Assembly (NCBI GenBank): GCA_964468495.1 | Contig: CAYXTI010000016.1 | Span: 1-64,000 of the forward strand | Direction of reading: 5' to 3' | From: CAYXTI01 sp964468495 | GTDB taxonomy: Bacteria; Pseudomonadota; Alphaproteobacteria; Rickettsiales; Rickettsiaceae | Length of the DNA: 64,000 nucleotides | Part shown: positions 1-8,625 of the stretch, piece after piece | How positions within the stretch are numbered: the first letter of the stretch is position 1 | Layout: every line of letters starts with the position of its first letter | Translations under genes and position numbers: made by a program | The notes under the pieces: model-generated | Told to the model about the DNA's origin: nothing | Database searches by the model: none | Seen by the model: only the letters and a program-made list of their open reading frames with translations

Positions 1-61
1 ACCTACGCCCAGCAGAATCACGACCATTTCTCGAACTTCCGCCCGCTTTCTTTGTTGCCAT
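1..61 (-). CDS. rpmA: 50S ribosomal protein L27, N-terminal part (cut by window edge)
   Basis: Only the first 20 codons are present. They read MATKKAGGSSRNGRDSAGRR, the highly conserved start of bacterial L27, whose flexible N-terminus reaches toward the peptidyl-transferase centre. The gene lies downstream of rplU on the same strand, the usual rplU-rpmA order. The remainder lies outside the window, so completeness cannot be judged. Confidence 0.93.
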   Translation of the reverse strand, partial: MATKKAGGSSRNGRDSAGRR

Positions 62-190
62 ATACTATTAATCTTATTTTACTAATTACTTTATAAACTA
101 TATATAAATCTTTTTTCAATCAATTTAAAGATATAAAAAAATAAAAATCTATTAAACCAACATAAGCATTACTACACTGTATCACTTACT

Positions 191-220
191 ATAAATATCT
201 ATAAATATCTATAAATATCT
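191..220. repeat. Short tandem repeat, 10-bp unit x3
   Basis: The unit ataaatatct occurs three times in direct succession in the spacer between rplU and rpmA. It is the kind of slippage-prone A+T array expected in this base composition. No function can be assigned. Confidence 0.8.
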
Positions 221-243
221 ATTAATACAAATTTATAACCTTA

Positions 244-567
244 CTAACCTTTAACTATATCTAATATTTTTAACTCTGTTAAGTCTTGCCTATGACCATT
301 TTTTCGACGATAATTTTGTCTTCTTTTTTTCTTAAATATAATAACTTTATCATCTTTTAATTGCTTAATAATTTCAGCTTTAACTAAAGCTCCTTTTACA
401 ATAGGAGTCCCTATAAATTCTGGTTTTTCTGGCTCACTTTCTCCAATAACAAAAACCTCCTTTAACTCTATTTTACTTCCAGGATTACCATCAATTTTTT
501 CAACTTTAATTACACTGTTTTTTGCAACCTTATATTGTTTTCCTCCAGTTTTTATTACTGCAAACAT
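244..567 (-). CDS. rplU: 50S ribosomal protein L21
   Basis: A 107-residue protein of normal L21 length. It starts MFAVIKTGGKQYKV, the family signature, and has a basic C-terminal segment (KKKRRQNYRRKNGHRQ) that matches the L21 rRNA-binding region. L21 binds 23S rRNA in the large subunit next to L20. The gene is the first of an rplU-rpmA pair, though the spacer to rpmA is about 180 bp, long for this pair. The start is the only ATG that fits the conserved N-terminus. Confidence 0.97.
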   Translation of the reverse strand: MFAVIKTGGKQYKVAKNSVIKVEKIDGNPGSKIELKEVFVIGESEPEKPEFIGTPIVKGALVKAEIIKQLKDDKVIIFKKKRRQNYRRKNGHRQDLTELKILDIVKG

Positions 568-835
568 TGAACCTCTATAAATTATTTATACATATTTAAT
601 GTGTATCACTACTATACTAACAACTATATAGAATAGAAATATTATTCTATATCCTGAAACAACATAACTAAATAACTACCATATCTACTTCAATATTTAT
701 TGAAACAGATTAATATCATCCATTACTCAAAATAGAGTATAGATTGCTTTTACCCAATGTCAATAAGTATTTATTTGTCATAATTTTTAACATGATTTTA
801 AATATTATATAAAACATTATTTAATTTTTATTACT

Positions 836-1774
836 TTATTTTATTTTCTTGCTAGTATCTTTAACATTTTTTAATTGATTAAAAATTGTCATAGCTTGAG
901 TAATAAAACTACTTGGATTATCTAGACTAGCTGGAATTATCACTGTACTGGAATCCTTAGCTATTTTTCCAAAAGACTCAACATATTTTTCAGCTATCTT
1001 TAGCGATGCTGCATTATATCCACCTTTTTTTTCAATTGAATTAGCAATAATATCTATTCCTTTTGCTGCAGCGTTAGCTACACATATTATTGCTTCTGCC
1101 TCTCCTTTTGCTCTATTTATTTGATCAGTTAAAGCTGCTTCAGAATTTAGTACTATTTTAGCTTTTTCTCCCTCAGAAATATTTATTTGAGATTGTCTAT
1201 TACCTTCAGATTCAAGTATTGTAGCTCTTTTTTGTCTTTCTGCAGCTACCTGTAACTCCATAGCTTGTAAAATTGAATCCGGAGGTTTAATATCTTTAAT
1301 TTCATATCTCATACACTGAATTCCCCAATTAGTAGCAGCATAATTAATAGATGTAACAATAGCATGATTTAATAATTCTCTTTCTTCAAATGTTTTATCA
1401 AGCTTTAATTTGCCAATTTCAGATCTCATAGTAGTTTGTGCTAATTGGGTAATAGCATAATAGGGATCGTTTACTCCATATGAAGCTGCTACAGGATCAA
1501 CAATTTTTACATAAAGCACTCCATCAATCAACAAAGTAACATTATCGTTTGATATTGCAGTTTGAGCATGAACATCTATAGCTTGTTCTTTCAAAGTATG
1601 TTTATAAACTACTCTTTGTATAAACGGAATAATAAAGTTAAGCCCTGGAGTCAGTACTTTATCAAATTTTCCTAATTTCTCAATAATCCAAGCTTGCTGC
1701 TGAGGAACAATCTTTATTATTAAGATTATTAAGCTAACTATTGATAAAGCAAAAATTATTAACATAATATCCAT
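836..1774 (-). CDS. SPFH/stomatin-like membrane protein (paraslipin/QmcA type)
   Basis: A 312-residue protein with one N-terminal membrane segment (about residues 4-22) followed by an SPFH domain: PQQQAWIIEKLGKFDKVLTPG, then DPYYAITQLAQTTMRSEIGK and the coiled, Ala/Glu-rich stretch AAERQKRATILESEG. This is the arrangement of stomatin-like protein 2 and bacterial QmcA. These proteins form large oligomers that scaffold membrane domains and often associate with FtsH-type proteases; that role is family knowledge. No NfeD partner gene is adjacent. A start at the second Met (residue 4) is also possible. Confidence 0.9.
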   Translation of the reverse strand: MDIMLIIFALSIVSLIILIIKIVPQQQAWIIEKLGKFDKVLTPGLNFIIPFIQRVVYKHTLKEQAIDVHAQTAISNDNVTLLIDGVLYVKIVDPVAASYGVNDPYYAITQLAQTTMRSEIGKLKLDKTFEERELLNHAIVTSINYAATNWGIQCMRYEIKDIKPPDSILQAMELQVAAERQKRATILESEGNRQSQINISEGEKAKIVLNSEAALTDQINRAKGEAEAIICVANAAAKGIDIIANSIEKKGGYNAASLKIAEKYVESFGKIAKDSSTVIIPASLDNPSSFITQAMTIFNQLKNVKDTSKKIK

Positions 1775-2322
1775 TATCTTGACCTGATATTTATTTAAAA
1801 AATTTATTCAATAATATAGATTTGTTACTATTAATTCAAACAATAATATAAATTAAATAATCTAATATTATCTAGATATAGTCTTTAGAAACAATATTAA
1901 TGCTAAAAATAATATATACTATATCAATAATTCATTTACTGTTGTATAAAAAACACTTACTTTAAAGTATTATATTTAAAATTTAATCGTTATCCTTATA
2001 TTAATTGAATAATAGGCTATATAAAATCTTACTTATTAAATATAAACATTAATTATTTATGTAAATTCTCCTTTAAATACTTTTAACGATATAATATTAT
2101 ATCGTTAATATATACTTAAAAAACATAAAAAAAATATTATAAATATAAAAATTATAAAAATATTTATTATTTTTTGTTCTTATTCCAAAGAATTATTGAT
2201 TTAATCAAATATAATTTTTATACTTAGGTCAAGACTATAAATATGAATTATTATTTTAGTTTATTATTTATTGTTAACATTAATTTTAGACACCATAAAT
2301 TATGGTAAAGGCATAAAAGGAT
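1775..2322. other. Long intergenic spacer without a recognisable gene
   Basis: This 548-bp A+T-rich spacer lies between the divergent SPFH and psd genes and should hold both promoters. No ORF of convincing length and no tRNA-like structure is visible. Its one distinct element is the perfect palindrome at 2084-2107. The rest looks like eroded sequence. Confidence 0.6.
2084..2107. repeat. Perfect 24-bp palindrome
   Basis: The half-site taacgatataat is followed immediately by its exact reverse complement. No T-tract follows on either strand, so an intrinsic terminator is not well supported. It sits roughly mid-way between two divergent genes and could be an operator or a simple inverted repeat. 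Confidence 0.7.
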
Positions 2323-3021
2323 ATGAACTCTTATAAAGATTTAGGAAAAATTATACATCGTGATGGTTATATTTTTATCATTATATTTGCAATAGTGACT
2401 TTCGTTATTAGTTCCTTTAACACTTCCCTTGGATGGATAGGAGCTTTTTCGACTTTTTGGTGTGGTTATTTTTTTAGAAATCCTGATAGAATTACTCCAA
2501 CTAAAGATAATTTGGTCATTAGTGCTGCAGACGGTATCATCCAAAAAATTACAGAAATATACCCGCCAGCTGAGTTAGGCCTAGAAAAGAAAAAAATGAC
2601 AAAAATCAGTGTATTCATAAATATATTTAATGTACATGTTAATAGAATTCCTGCTACAGGAAAAATATTATCATTAAATTATAATCCTGGAAAATTCTTT
2701 AATGCTTCTTTAGATAAGGCAAGTATTCATAATGAACGCCAATCTATTTTATTAGAAACAGTAAAAAAAGAGAAGATAGCTTTTGTACAAATAGCTGGTC
2801 TTATTGCAAGACGTATAGTTTGTGATTTAGAAGAAGGTAGTGAGGTAAAAGCTGGTGAAAGATTTGGTTTAATTAGATTTGGCAGTAAATTAGATATTTA
2901 CTTACCTTTAAATGCCTCTATATTAGTGTCTGAGGGACAAATTAGCATAGCAGGAGAAACAATCTTAGCTGATTTTAATTTACCTACTAATAAAAACAAC
3001 CTTAATTTTCAAAAAAGGTAG
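2323..3021 (+). CDS. psd: Phosphatidylserine decarboxylase proenzyme
   Basis: A 232-residue protein of the short (alphaproteobacterial) Psd class. Motifs include GYFFRNPDR near residue 50, INIFNVHVNR and, near the C-terminus, RFGSKLDIYLP, which holds the Gly-Ser self-cleavage site that generates the pyruvoyl group. The enzyme converts phosphatidylserine to phosphatidylethanolamine at the inner membrane. Its substrate is made by PssA, encoded just downstream on the opposite strand. A possible ribosome site (aaaggat) precedes the ATG closely. Confidence 0.95.
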   Translation: MNSYKDLGKIIHRDGYIFIIIFAIVTFVISSFNTSLGWIGAFSTFWCGYFFRNPDRITPTKDNLVISAADGIIQKITEIYPPAELGLEKKKMTKISVFINIFNVHVNRIPATGKILSLNYNPGKFFNASLDKASIHNERQSILLETVKKEKIAFVQIAGLIARRIVCDLEEGSEVKAGERFGLIRFGSKLDIYLPLNASILVSEGQISIAGETILADFNLPTNKNNLNFQKR

Positions 3022-3104
3022 TTTTAAAATTTTCAAACAATAAATTTAAAAAAGCAATCCTTTAAGTTACTATAAAATATATAAAAACTTAAAAAAATAC
3101 ACAA

Positions 3105-3196
3105 GGAGAGATGGCCGAGTGGTTTAAGGCGCTCCCCTGCTAAGGGAGTATAGTGAAATATCACTATCGAGGGTTCGAATCCCTCTCTCTCCGCCA
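3105..3196 (+). tRNA. tRNA-Ser (anticodon GCU)
   Basis: Class II tRNA with acceptor stem GGAGAGA/TCTCTCC, anticodon loop CTGCTAA (GCT at 3139-3141), a long variable arm and T-loop TTCGAAT. CCA is encoded at 3194-3196. It reads AGC/AGU serine codons. It lies between the convergent psd and pssA genes. Confidence 0.97.
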
Positions 3197-3269
3197 AAAA
3201 TATATTTATATAGCTAATTAAAAGTTAGTAAATTTAGATATTAATAACAAATCTATATTTTATAAAAAC

Positions 3270-4064
3270 TTAAGATTTTTTTATAACAGTATTATTTATA
3301 CTATTTACATATACAGATAAAGGAATAGATAATAAATAAACTACTGATCCTATAGGAAGAATATACCAAGGATAGATAAAAACACTAACAATTATTAATG
3401 CTAAAATAGTCATAGATAATGATAAATATTGAGGAGTAATAGTTATTTGTTTTGTTGAAAATGTTGGAAAATGGCTTGCTAATAATAAAGCAATAATTAT
3501 AGTATATATATCTATTAATATAGTATGATTTCTAAATACAAATTTATTATTAAACCAAATACTTATTTCAAAATCAATAACCATAGGAATCAATACTAAT
3601 ATAGCCCCACCAGGTGCTGGTATCCCTTTAAAAAATAAATATCTATTAATACTAGTAATTTTATTACTAGTGATGTTAGAATTAAATCTTGCCAACCTAA
3701 TTGCCATACAAACAATAAATATCATGATAGCAGTCCATGATAATAGTTTATATTCATACTGTTGAAATGACCACAAATATATTATTATTGCTGGGCAGAT
3801 CCCAAAATTTACAAAATCACATAAAGAATCCAATTCTGCTCCAAATTGACTTGTTGCTTGTAATATACGGGCAATACTTCCATCTATAGCATCTATTAAT
3901 GCTGCTGCTAATATTGAATATACAGCAAATTCCCATCTATCATCTATAGCAAAACGAATAGAACTAGTACCTATTACTAGACCAATTAAGGTAAAAATAT
4001 TTGGTATTAATCTATAAAAAGGAATAGGACGAAAAATTTTTTTTCTGTATCTATGTTTTAACAA
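3270..4064 (-). CDS. pssA: CDP-diacylglycerol--serine O-phosphatidyltransferase
   Basis: A 264-residue multi-pass membrane protein with the CDP-alcohol phosphatidyltransferase signature DG-x2-AR-x8-G-x3-D-x3-D, seen as DGSIARI ... GAELDSLCDFVNFG at about residues 61-84. It transfers phosphatidyl from CDP-diacylglycerol to serine, giving phosphatidylserine for Psd. In most relatives psd and pssA are co-directional; here they converge and are separated by tRNA-Ser. Several hydrophobic helices follow the catalytic motif, as in the PssA2-type family. Confidence 0.94.
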   Translation of the reverse strand: MLKHRYRKKIFRPIPFYRLIPNIFTLIGLVIGTSSIRFAIDDRWEFAVYSILAAALIDAIDGSIARILQATSQFGAELDSLCDFVNFGICPAIIIYLWSFQQYEYKLLSWTAIMIFIVCMAIRLARFNSNITSNKITSINRYLFFKGIPAPGGAILVLIPMVIDFEISIWFNNKFVFRNHTILIDIYTIIIALLLASHFPTFSTKQITITPQYLSLSMTILALIIVSVFIYPWYILPIGSVVYLLSIPLSVYVNSINNTVIKKS

Positions 4065-4347
4065 CTATACCTCTTTATTATTTTTATTTATTGTAGCTAA
4101 TAAAACTTATTAACTCTTTTTTAAAACCGTTAGAATAAATTATATCAAACTGTGATAAGATAACAATATTTTATGCTAACTTAACATTAATGAATGCTAA
4201 TGATCAAAAGCATTAACTTTAATTATACATAATCTATTTACAGTTATATATCTTAATCTATATAAAAACTAATATTAGCATTATGGCTAATAAATTATTC
4301 AAAACAAAAATTATATCCTTATATTTTTTTATTTATTATTTCTAACA

Positions 4348-4902
4348 TTATACATACTTATATATTACTTTTAATAAATTAATACTATTTCTTAAACTAT
4401 GTAACTCAAATTGAGTTAATAGACCCATTTTACTTTCAATACAAACAACTAATCCGTTATTAAATGATGCTGTTTTGATTGCTGAAATATGTAGAATATA
4501 CTCTGTATCTAAATATTCAATACTTGCCTCTAAAAACACTTCTTGCTTTAGTCTATATTCTATTCTTTCTATATTTTTTGCAATATAACTTATGATTTTA
4601 CTTTGTAAAGATAAATTTTGTGTATCATATGATTTATTTATTAAATCAATTATCAACAAATCCTCTAAAGTATAATATATTTTTATATTATCTATTAACT
4701 TATTACAACAAAGCAAATTATCATTAACTTGAAAACAATCATATAAATTTTTCTCTAAAAATTTCATATCTAAATAAAATTTCATTAATTGTATATTTTT
4801 TTGTTTTATTATCTTTTTATATAAAATTAATTTATATACTAAAACTGCGTATATTATAAATAGAATTACTAATAATTTAATAAAAATTAAACAATTATTC
4901 AT
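4348..4902 (-). CDS. Hypothetical membrane-anchored protein, possible degenerate GAF-like sensor domain
   Basis: A 184-residue protein with one N-terminal membrane segment (about residues 5-27) followed by a short basic linker and a cytoplasmic domain. The C-terminal half (LEDLLIIDLINKS, an amphipathic helix, a strand-rich part, then LTQFELHSLRNSINLLKVI) has the outline of the end of a GAF domain. The resemblance is weak and no binding residues can be named. There is no operon partner. An open frame of this length in such A+T-rich DNA suggests a real gene. Confidence 0.6.
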   Translation of the reverse strand: MNNCLIFIKLLVILFIIYAVLVYKLILYKKIIKQKNIQLMKFYLDMKFLEKNLYDCFQVNDNLLCCNKLIDNIKIYYTLEDLLIIDLINKSYDTQNLSLQSKIISYIAKNIERIEYRLKQEVFLEASIEYLDTEYILHISAIKTASFNNGLVVCIESKMGLLTQFELHSLRNSINLLKVIYKYV

Positions 4903-5360
4903 TTAACATATTCTATTTTGTTAATTAAAAATTAAGCTTTTTAATATACCTATAATACAGATCTGTAAAAATATTATTATTCATGTTTTATTATTTAAAC
5001 TACTATATTACTAAAACACAGTGATATTTATGTGACATATTTATGATTTTAAAACTAAACTCCTAATTTTATTATTATTTATAACAAATGACTCTTAGTA
5101 TAGCTATATCATATTTAATAATATAATCTTAAATATTATTTATTCTATTATTTATTAAAAACAAATCACTTTATAAAAATAACAATTAATCTATAAAAAA
5201 TGACTGTATTTTATATTACAATAATTTTATTATGCTGTTTTAATCTTCTAAAATAATTAGTATAAATTGACAATAATAATATTTATTGATATAAGATCAT
5301 GAACTAATGATCTAACAGCTAGTTTAATATTTTAATACTTATATATAAAAACTTAAATAC
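4903..5360. other. Intergenic spacer upstream of tRNA-Gln
   Basis: No ORF or RNA structure is recognised in most of this 458-bp stretch. Its 3' part holds a good promoter-like sequence (5267-5295). Next to it is a small inverted repeat, GATCAT...ATGATC, in the presumed leader of tRNA-Gln. Confidence 0.55.
5267..5295 (+). promoter_or_regulatory. Sigma70-like promoter for tRNA-Gln
   Basis: TTGACA (5267-5272), a 17-base spacer and TATAAG (5290-5295): a perfect -35 hexamer and a -10 one base from consensus. It is about 65 bases upstream of the mature tRNA-Gln and reads toward it. An inverted repeat GATCAT/ATGATC follows directly in the leader. Confidence 0.6.
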
Positions 5361-5433
5361 TGGGACATAGCTCAGCTGGTAGAGCAACGGTTTTTGATAC
5401 CGTAGGTCGGAGGTTCGAGCCCTCCTGTCCCAA
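5361..5433 (+). tRNA. tRNA-Gln (anticodon UUG)
   Basis: Acceptor stem TGGGACA/TGTCCCA (the U1-A72 pair is typical of tRNA-Gln), D-arm AGCTCAGCTGGTAGAGC, anticodon loop TTTTGAT with TTG in the centre, and T-loop TTCGAGC. CCA is not encoded in full after the discriminator A. Confidence 0.95.
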
Positions 5434-5434
5434 C

Positions 5435-5461
5435 ATAAGCAAGATAAGCTGTTATTTTTTT
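5435..5461 (+). terminator. Putative intrinsic terminator after tRNA-Gln
   Basis: A short bulged stem (ATAAGC paired with GCTGTTAT) is followed at once by a run of seven T. It begins two bases after the tRNA. The stem is weak, but the T-tract is the longest near the tRNA 3' end. Confidence 0.45.
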
Positions 5462-5631
5462 ATTATATTGATTAAATAATCCCCGCTATTAATTTTACTA
5501 AATTATTTAATGATCTATATAATAGATAAACCCTATTAACATTAGAGAATAAATCTAAAATTTTTTTATATACTTATAAAGTATTTTATATTATTATAAT
5601 TTTATTAATATGATACAAAATTTACTCTATT

Positions 5632-5970
5632 ATGTCTCTACACGAATTATTTATTACTTGTTTAATAGCTGCTTTAATTTTAAAACCAACAGACTATTTT
5701 AAAATAATTAATTTAATAAGAAAAATACACTATAAAATAAATAATATTAATAAAAAAATTAATACTTACTTAAATGAAATAAATATTATTGAATCTAAAG
5801 CAATGGATGATTTGTCTATGATAAATTATTATTTAATTAAAATAACTAATATGGGTATTAATTATCAAGGACAATACACTGTTCAAGACGTCAAAAAATA
5901 TTATCAACAACTAGTTACAAATAATATTTTAAAAGATAATAAATTGCAAAATATAGATAATCACCATTAA
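5632..5970 (+). CDS. Small TatB-like membrane protein of unknown function
   Basis: A 112-residue protein. The N-terminus, MSLHELFITCLIAALILKPT, is a short hydrophobic helix ending in a KP turn, followed by an amphipathic region (IINLIRKIHYKINNINKKI). This outline resembles TatA/TatB proteins and small TatB-like proteins seen in Rickettsia. It lacks a clear FG or GP hinge motif, so a Tat role is only a guess. It follows tRNA-Gln on the same strand and converges with sspB, with only 16 bases between them. Confidence 0.65.
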   Translation: MSLHELFITCLIAALILKPTDYFKIINLIRKIHYKINNINKKINTYLNEINIIESKAMDDLSMINYYLIKITNMGINYQGQYTVQDVKKYYQQLVTNNILKDNKLQNIDNHH

Positions 5971-5986
5971 AACAACATTATTATTC

Positions 5987-6499
5987 CTATTTACGATCAT
6001 TGAGAAACTTATCTATATAAATAATTTTACTGCTACTAAATTGTTTTTTAATTTTTTCTAAATTAAAACTTTTGCTGCAACCAGGTTCTTTATTTTTTAT
6101 ACTGATATTCTTATTAATTTCAATATCATTATCTTTATTTTGTAAATAAGGAAATCCTTTACTCAATTGCAAATTAAAACTTGCCGTAAGATCTACAAAA
6201 GAAGTAATAGCATAAAATGGTATCTCTATAATTTTCTGCACCCCAGAAAAAGTTAAAGAAACAGTAAAACTATCTTTTAGAACTACTAAATCTTTAAATT
6301 GATGTTGTAATATAATAGTCATTTCTTTAGGGTATTTTTGTTTTACAAATTGAGGTAAAACTACCCCTGGAAACCTTGTATAAAACGAAATATAAAACCC
6401 TTGATTAATATCTACTCGATTTTTTTCAATTAATATTAGCACTTTTTTTATAAGAGCTAATATAGATTCATCTAACAGTACTTGATAATTTATAGTCAT
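5987..6499 (-). CDS. sspB: ClpXP adaptor SspB, alphaproteobacterial type
   Basis: A 170-residue protein matching alphaproteobacterial SspB. Motifs are FYISFYTRFPGVVLPQF, the near-invariant EMTIILQHQFKDL, then FTVSLTFSGV and IPFYAITSFVDL near residue 107. SspB binds the AANDN portion of tmRNA tags and tethers substrates to the ClpX zinc-binding domain. The C-terminal tail (KKQFSSSKIIYIDKFLNDRK) would be the flexible ClpX-binding part. The gene lies immediately downstream of the tmRNA gene on the same strand, coupling tag production with tag delivery. Confidence 0.92.
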   Translation of the reverse strand: MTINYQVLLDESILALIKKVLILIEKNRVDINQGFYISFYTRFPGVVLPQFVKQKYPKEMTIILQHQFKDLVVLKDSFTVSLTFSGVQKIIEIPFYAITSFVDLTASFNLQLSKGFPYLQNKDNDIEINKNISIKNKEPGCSKSFNLEKIKKQFSSSKIIYIDKFLNDRK

Positions 6500-6546
6500 T
6501 TATTAAAATCCATATGATAAGATGACTTTATAAAAAACAATAACAT

Positions 6547-6574
6547 GAGACTTTTCTGTTGCCAGGCAAGTCTC
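6547..6574 (-). terminator. Hairpin at the 3' end of the ssrA transcript
   Basis: GAGACTT and AAGTCTC form a 7-bp stem on the minus strand. After it the sequence becomes T-rich (tgttattgttttttata). It may be both the last helix of the tmRNA coding piece and the transcription stop before sspB. Confidence 0.5.
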
Positions 6575-6791
6575 TAGCCCCGTGGCTAATGCTTTAATTA
6601 AGCAACAGCCGCAAGACGATCATTATCGTTTGCATTTACTGTGTTGATCCTAAATATCACTAATGATAATGCGGTGGAATCATACCGAGCAAAGGTTATT
6701 TCTTTAATAAGTACGTCGATCCTATTTCACTCCCTTACAATAATATTTGACAATGGTGGAAGTGCCGGGTACCGCCCCCGGGTCCGCCCCT
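6547..6791 (-). ncRNA. ssrA: tmRNA, circularly permuted two-piece form
   Basis: Read on the minus strand, the acceptor piece comes first (about 6791 to 6754, ending CACTTCCACCA), then about 19 spacer bases, then the coding piece from 6734 (GGGAGTGAAATAGGATCGACG). GGGAGTG pairs with CACTTCC to form the 7-bp acceptor stem, so the gene is permuted as in other Alphaproteobacteria. The tag frame at 6633-6598 encodes ANDNDRLAAVA followed by TAA. The tmRNA rescues stalled ribosomes and tags the nascent chain for proteolysis. Its G+C content is far above that of its surroundings. Outer ends are approximate. Confidence 0.95.
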
Positions 6792-6844
6792 TCTATTACA
6801 AATAACGTTTATTGCTATAACTACTAACAAGAAGTAGTACTTTA

Positions 6845-6874
6845 ATTATAAACGAAAGTTATAACATATGTAAA
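6845..6874 (-). promoter_or_regulatory. Sigma70-like promoter for ssrA
   Basis: On the minus strand, TTTACA (6874-6869), an 18-base spacer and a perfect TATAAT (6850-6845). Initiation would fall near 6838, some 45 bases before the acceptor piece of the tmRNA. Confidence 0.6.
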
Positions 6875-7056
6875 GCAAATTAAATTAAGAATGATAAAAA
6901 AACTATTTAATATTAATCATTTATAAAATATATAACAACCAGTATAAATTTCACTAAATAAAAAACCTAATAACTAACTAATAATAGTTAATAAACTAAA
7001 ATATATTACACATATAAGCTTTTTTAAAAAGCCTACTTATAAAAAATATTATACTC

Positions 7057-8406
7057 TTATACATTAATTTTTACTCCAACTACTAAAACCATCCCATTGA
7101 TTTTTCTTGGTGATTTAGTACTATCAAATTCCGGCTTTCCATTTAAATAAAATCTAGAAATTTCTACATATGGTTTTAATCCAGGCAATACTTGATAGTC
7201 TCCACCAATTGAAAATAGATTTACTGTATTTTCAAAATGATTTGATCCAAAATAAGAAATATTTGCTAATACTCCCCCTAGAGTATAGGATAATCCAAAC
7301 GTATAATAATTAGTATTACAATCAACATTTTTATAAAACTCAGGAGATGTTAAACTATCTCCTAAAGAACCATAAGAGCCAGCACAAGAAAATTTACCTA
7401 CAGAAAAAAAAGCTCCTATGTTGTAAGCAAATAAATTTTTTAACGCATATTCATATTTTTCTTTAGTAATAATATTAGACTTAATCCCATAACCAACTGA
7501 TTTACCTACTTCACCAGATAAAGTTATTTTAAAATCACATCCATCATAAAAATGATGATCTAAGCTTACCGCACCAGTAACAATATCCCTAATACTTCTA
7601 TCAAAGATAAATTTTTCTTCTGCATTTAAAGGATTTATAACTTCTGAAAGAGGATAAGAAGCTATTTTAGGTGTATCAGCACCAGAATTAGTGGAATCTG
7701 GAATATAGGATATACCAATTTGAATTCTAGTATTACTATCAACAGCTAATGCTATCTTAGGCGTATAATATGAGATAGATCTTGCTGGTTCATTACTATA
7801 AGCTCTCATTTTATTATTAGTTACCAACTTACTATCTAAAAAAAATTCTGAAGCTGTAGCAAAAGAAGGATTTGCTGTAGAACCTTGTCTCATATATTCA
7901 CTAGAAAAATTAGCATACTTAACCCAAGAATTACCTGCAGCAGATTTAATGTAACATGCATCTAGATGCATGTTAGCTGCTGCATTTAAGCCTGATCCAA
8001 ATTCAAATTTTCCAAATGAGGTGTCAAAAAAGATATGTGATCCATTATATTTTCCTCCACTTTTTTTAGATGTAGGAACAAGTATTATCTTAGTTCCATA
8101 TTTTAAATATTGACTACTATGAGATATAGAAAAATATAAACCTGAGTCATTATATAAAGCAAAAATATCTCTATTAGCCGACACATTTTCTTCTATTTTA
8201 AGTAAATTGCCCTCTTCTATTCTAATTCCCAATTGAAAATTAGCTGTTGCTCCAAGCTCAATATCTATATTAGAGTTATTCTTGTTGAGAACATTTAATG
8301 TCATACCAAACGCAGAAAAAGAGAAAAGAAGCAAACTTATAGCATTTAAAATTCTTACTGCAACAAGTTTAAAAAGCCTGATATCAAAGCGCGCAAACAT
8401 TATCAT
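7057..8406 (-). CDS. Outer-membrane beta-barrel porin
   Basis: A 449-residue protein with an N-terminal signal segment (LLLFSFSAFG, cleavage expected near residues 34-36). A long region of alternating short beta strands follows, with aromatic and Gly-rich turns such as FGSGLNAAANM, YYTFGLSYTLGGVLANISYFG and the C-terminal GMVLVVGVKINV. This is the pattern of trimeric general porins (Gram-negative porin superfamily). It would allow diffusion of small solutes across the outer membrane. The terminal residue is Val instead of the usual Phe of the beta-signal. The first Met may be too far upstream; Met3 is an alternative start. Confidence 0.8.
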   Translation of the reverse strand: MIMFARFDIRLFKLVAVRILNAISLLLFSFSAFGMTLNVLNKNNSNIDIELGATANFQLGIRIEEGNLLKIEENVSANRDIFALYNDSGLYFSISHSSQYLKYGTKIILVPTSKKSGGKYNGSHIFFDTSFGKFEFGSGLNAAANMHLDACYIKSAAGNSWVKYANFSSEYMRQGSTANPSFATASEFFLDSKLVTNNKMRAYSNEPARSISYYTPKIALAVDSNTRIQIGISYIPDSTNSGADTPKIASYPLSEVINPLNAEEKFIFDRSIRDIVTGAVSLDHHFYDGCDFKITLSGEVGKSVGYGIKSNIITKEKYEYALKNLFAYNIGAFFSVGKFSCAGSYGSLGDSLTSPEFYKNVDCNTNYYTFGLSYTLGGVLANISYFGSNHFENTVNLFSIGGDYQVLPGLKPYVEISRFYLNGKPEFDSTKSPRKINGMVLVVGVKINV

Positions 8407-8625
8407 ACCATTTTTGCCTAAATATATTTAAAACAACCATTAAATTAAAAAAATATTTAATAACTAGCTCATACAATTAGTAAGCAATTAAAATGCAAAA
8501 TATAAATATATAACCTATTATAATATAGGTTAATTAAACATTAAATCTAGGTTGCACTATATCATAGCAATGATAATAATCAATAATAAATTTTTTTATA
8601 AGCAATAAAATAGTTTATTGTTTAA

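Noticed and set aside
7016..7035. Terminator of the porin gene
   Set aside because: The palindrome GCTTTTTTAAAAAGC is short and A/T only, so it is likely chance in this composition.
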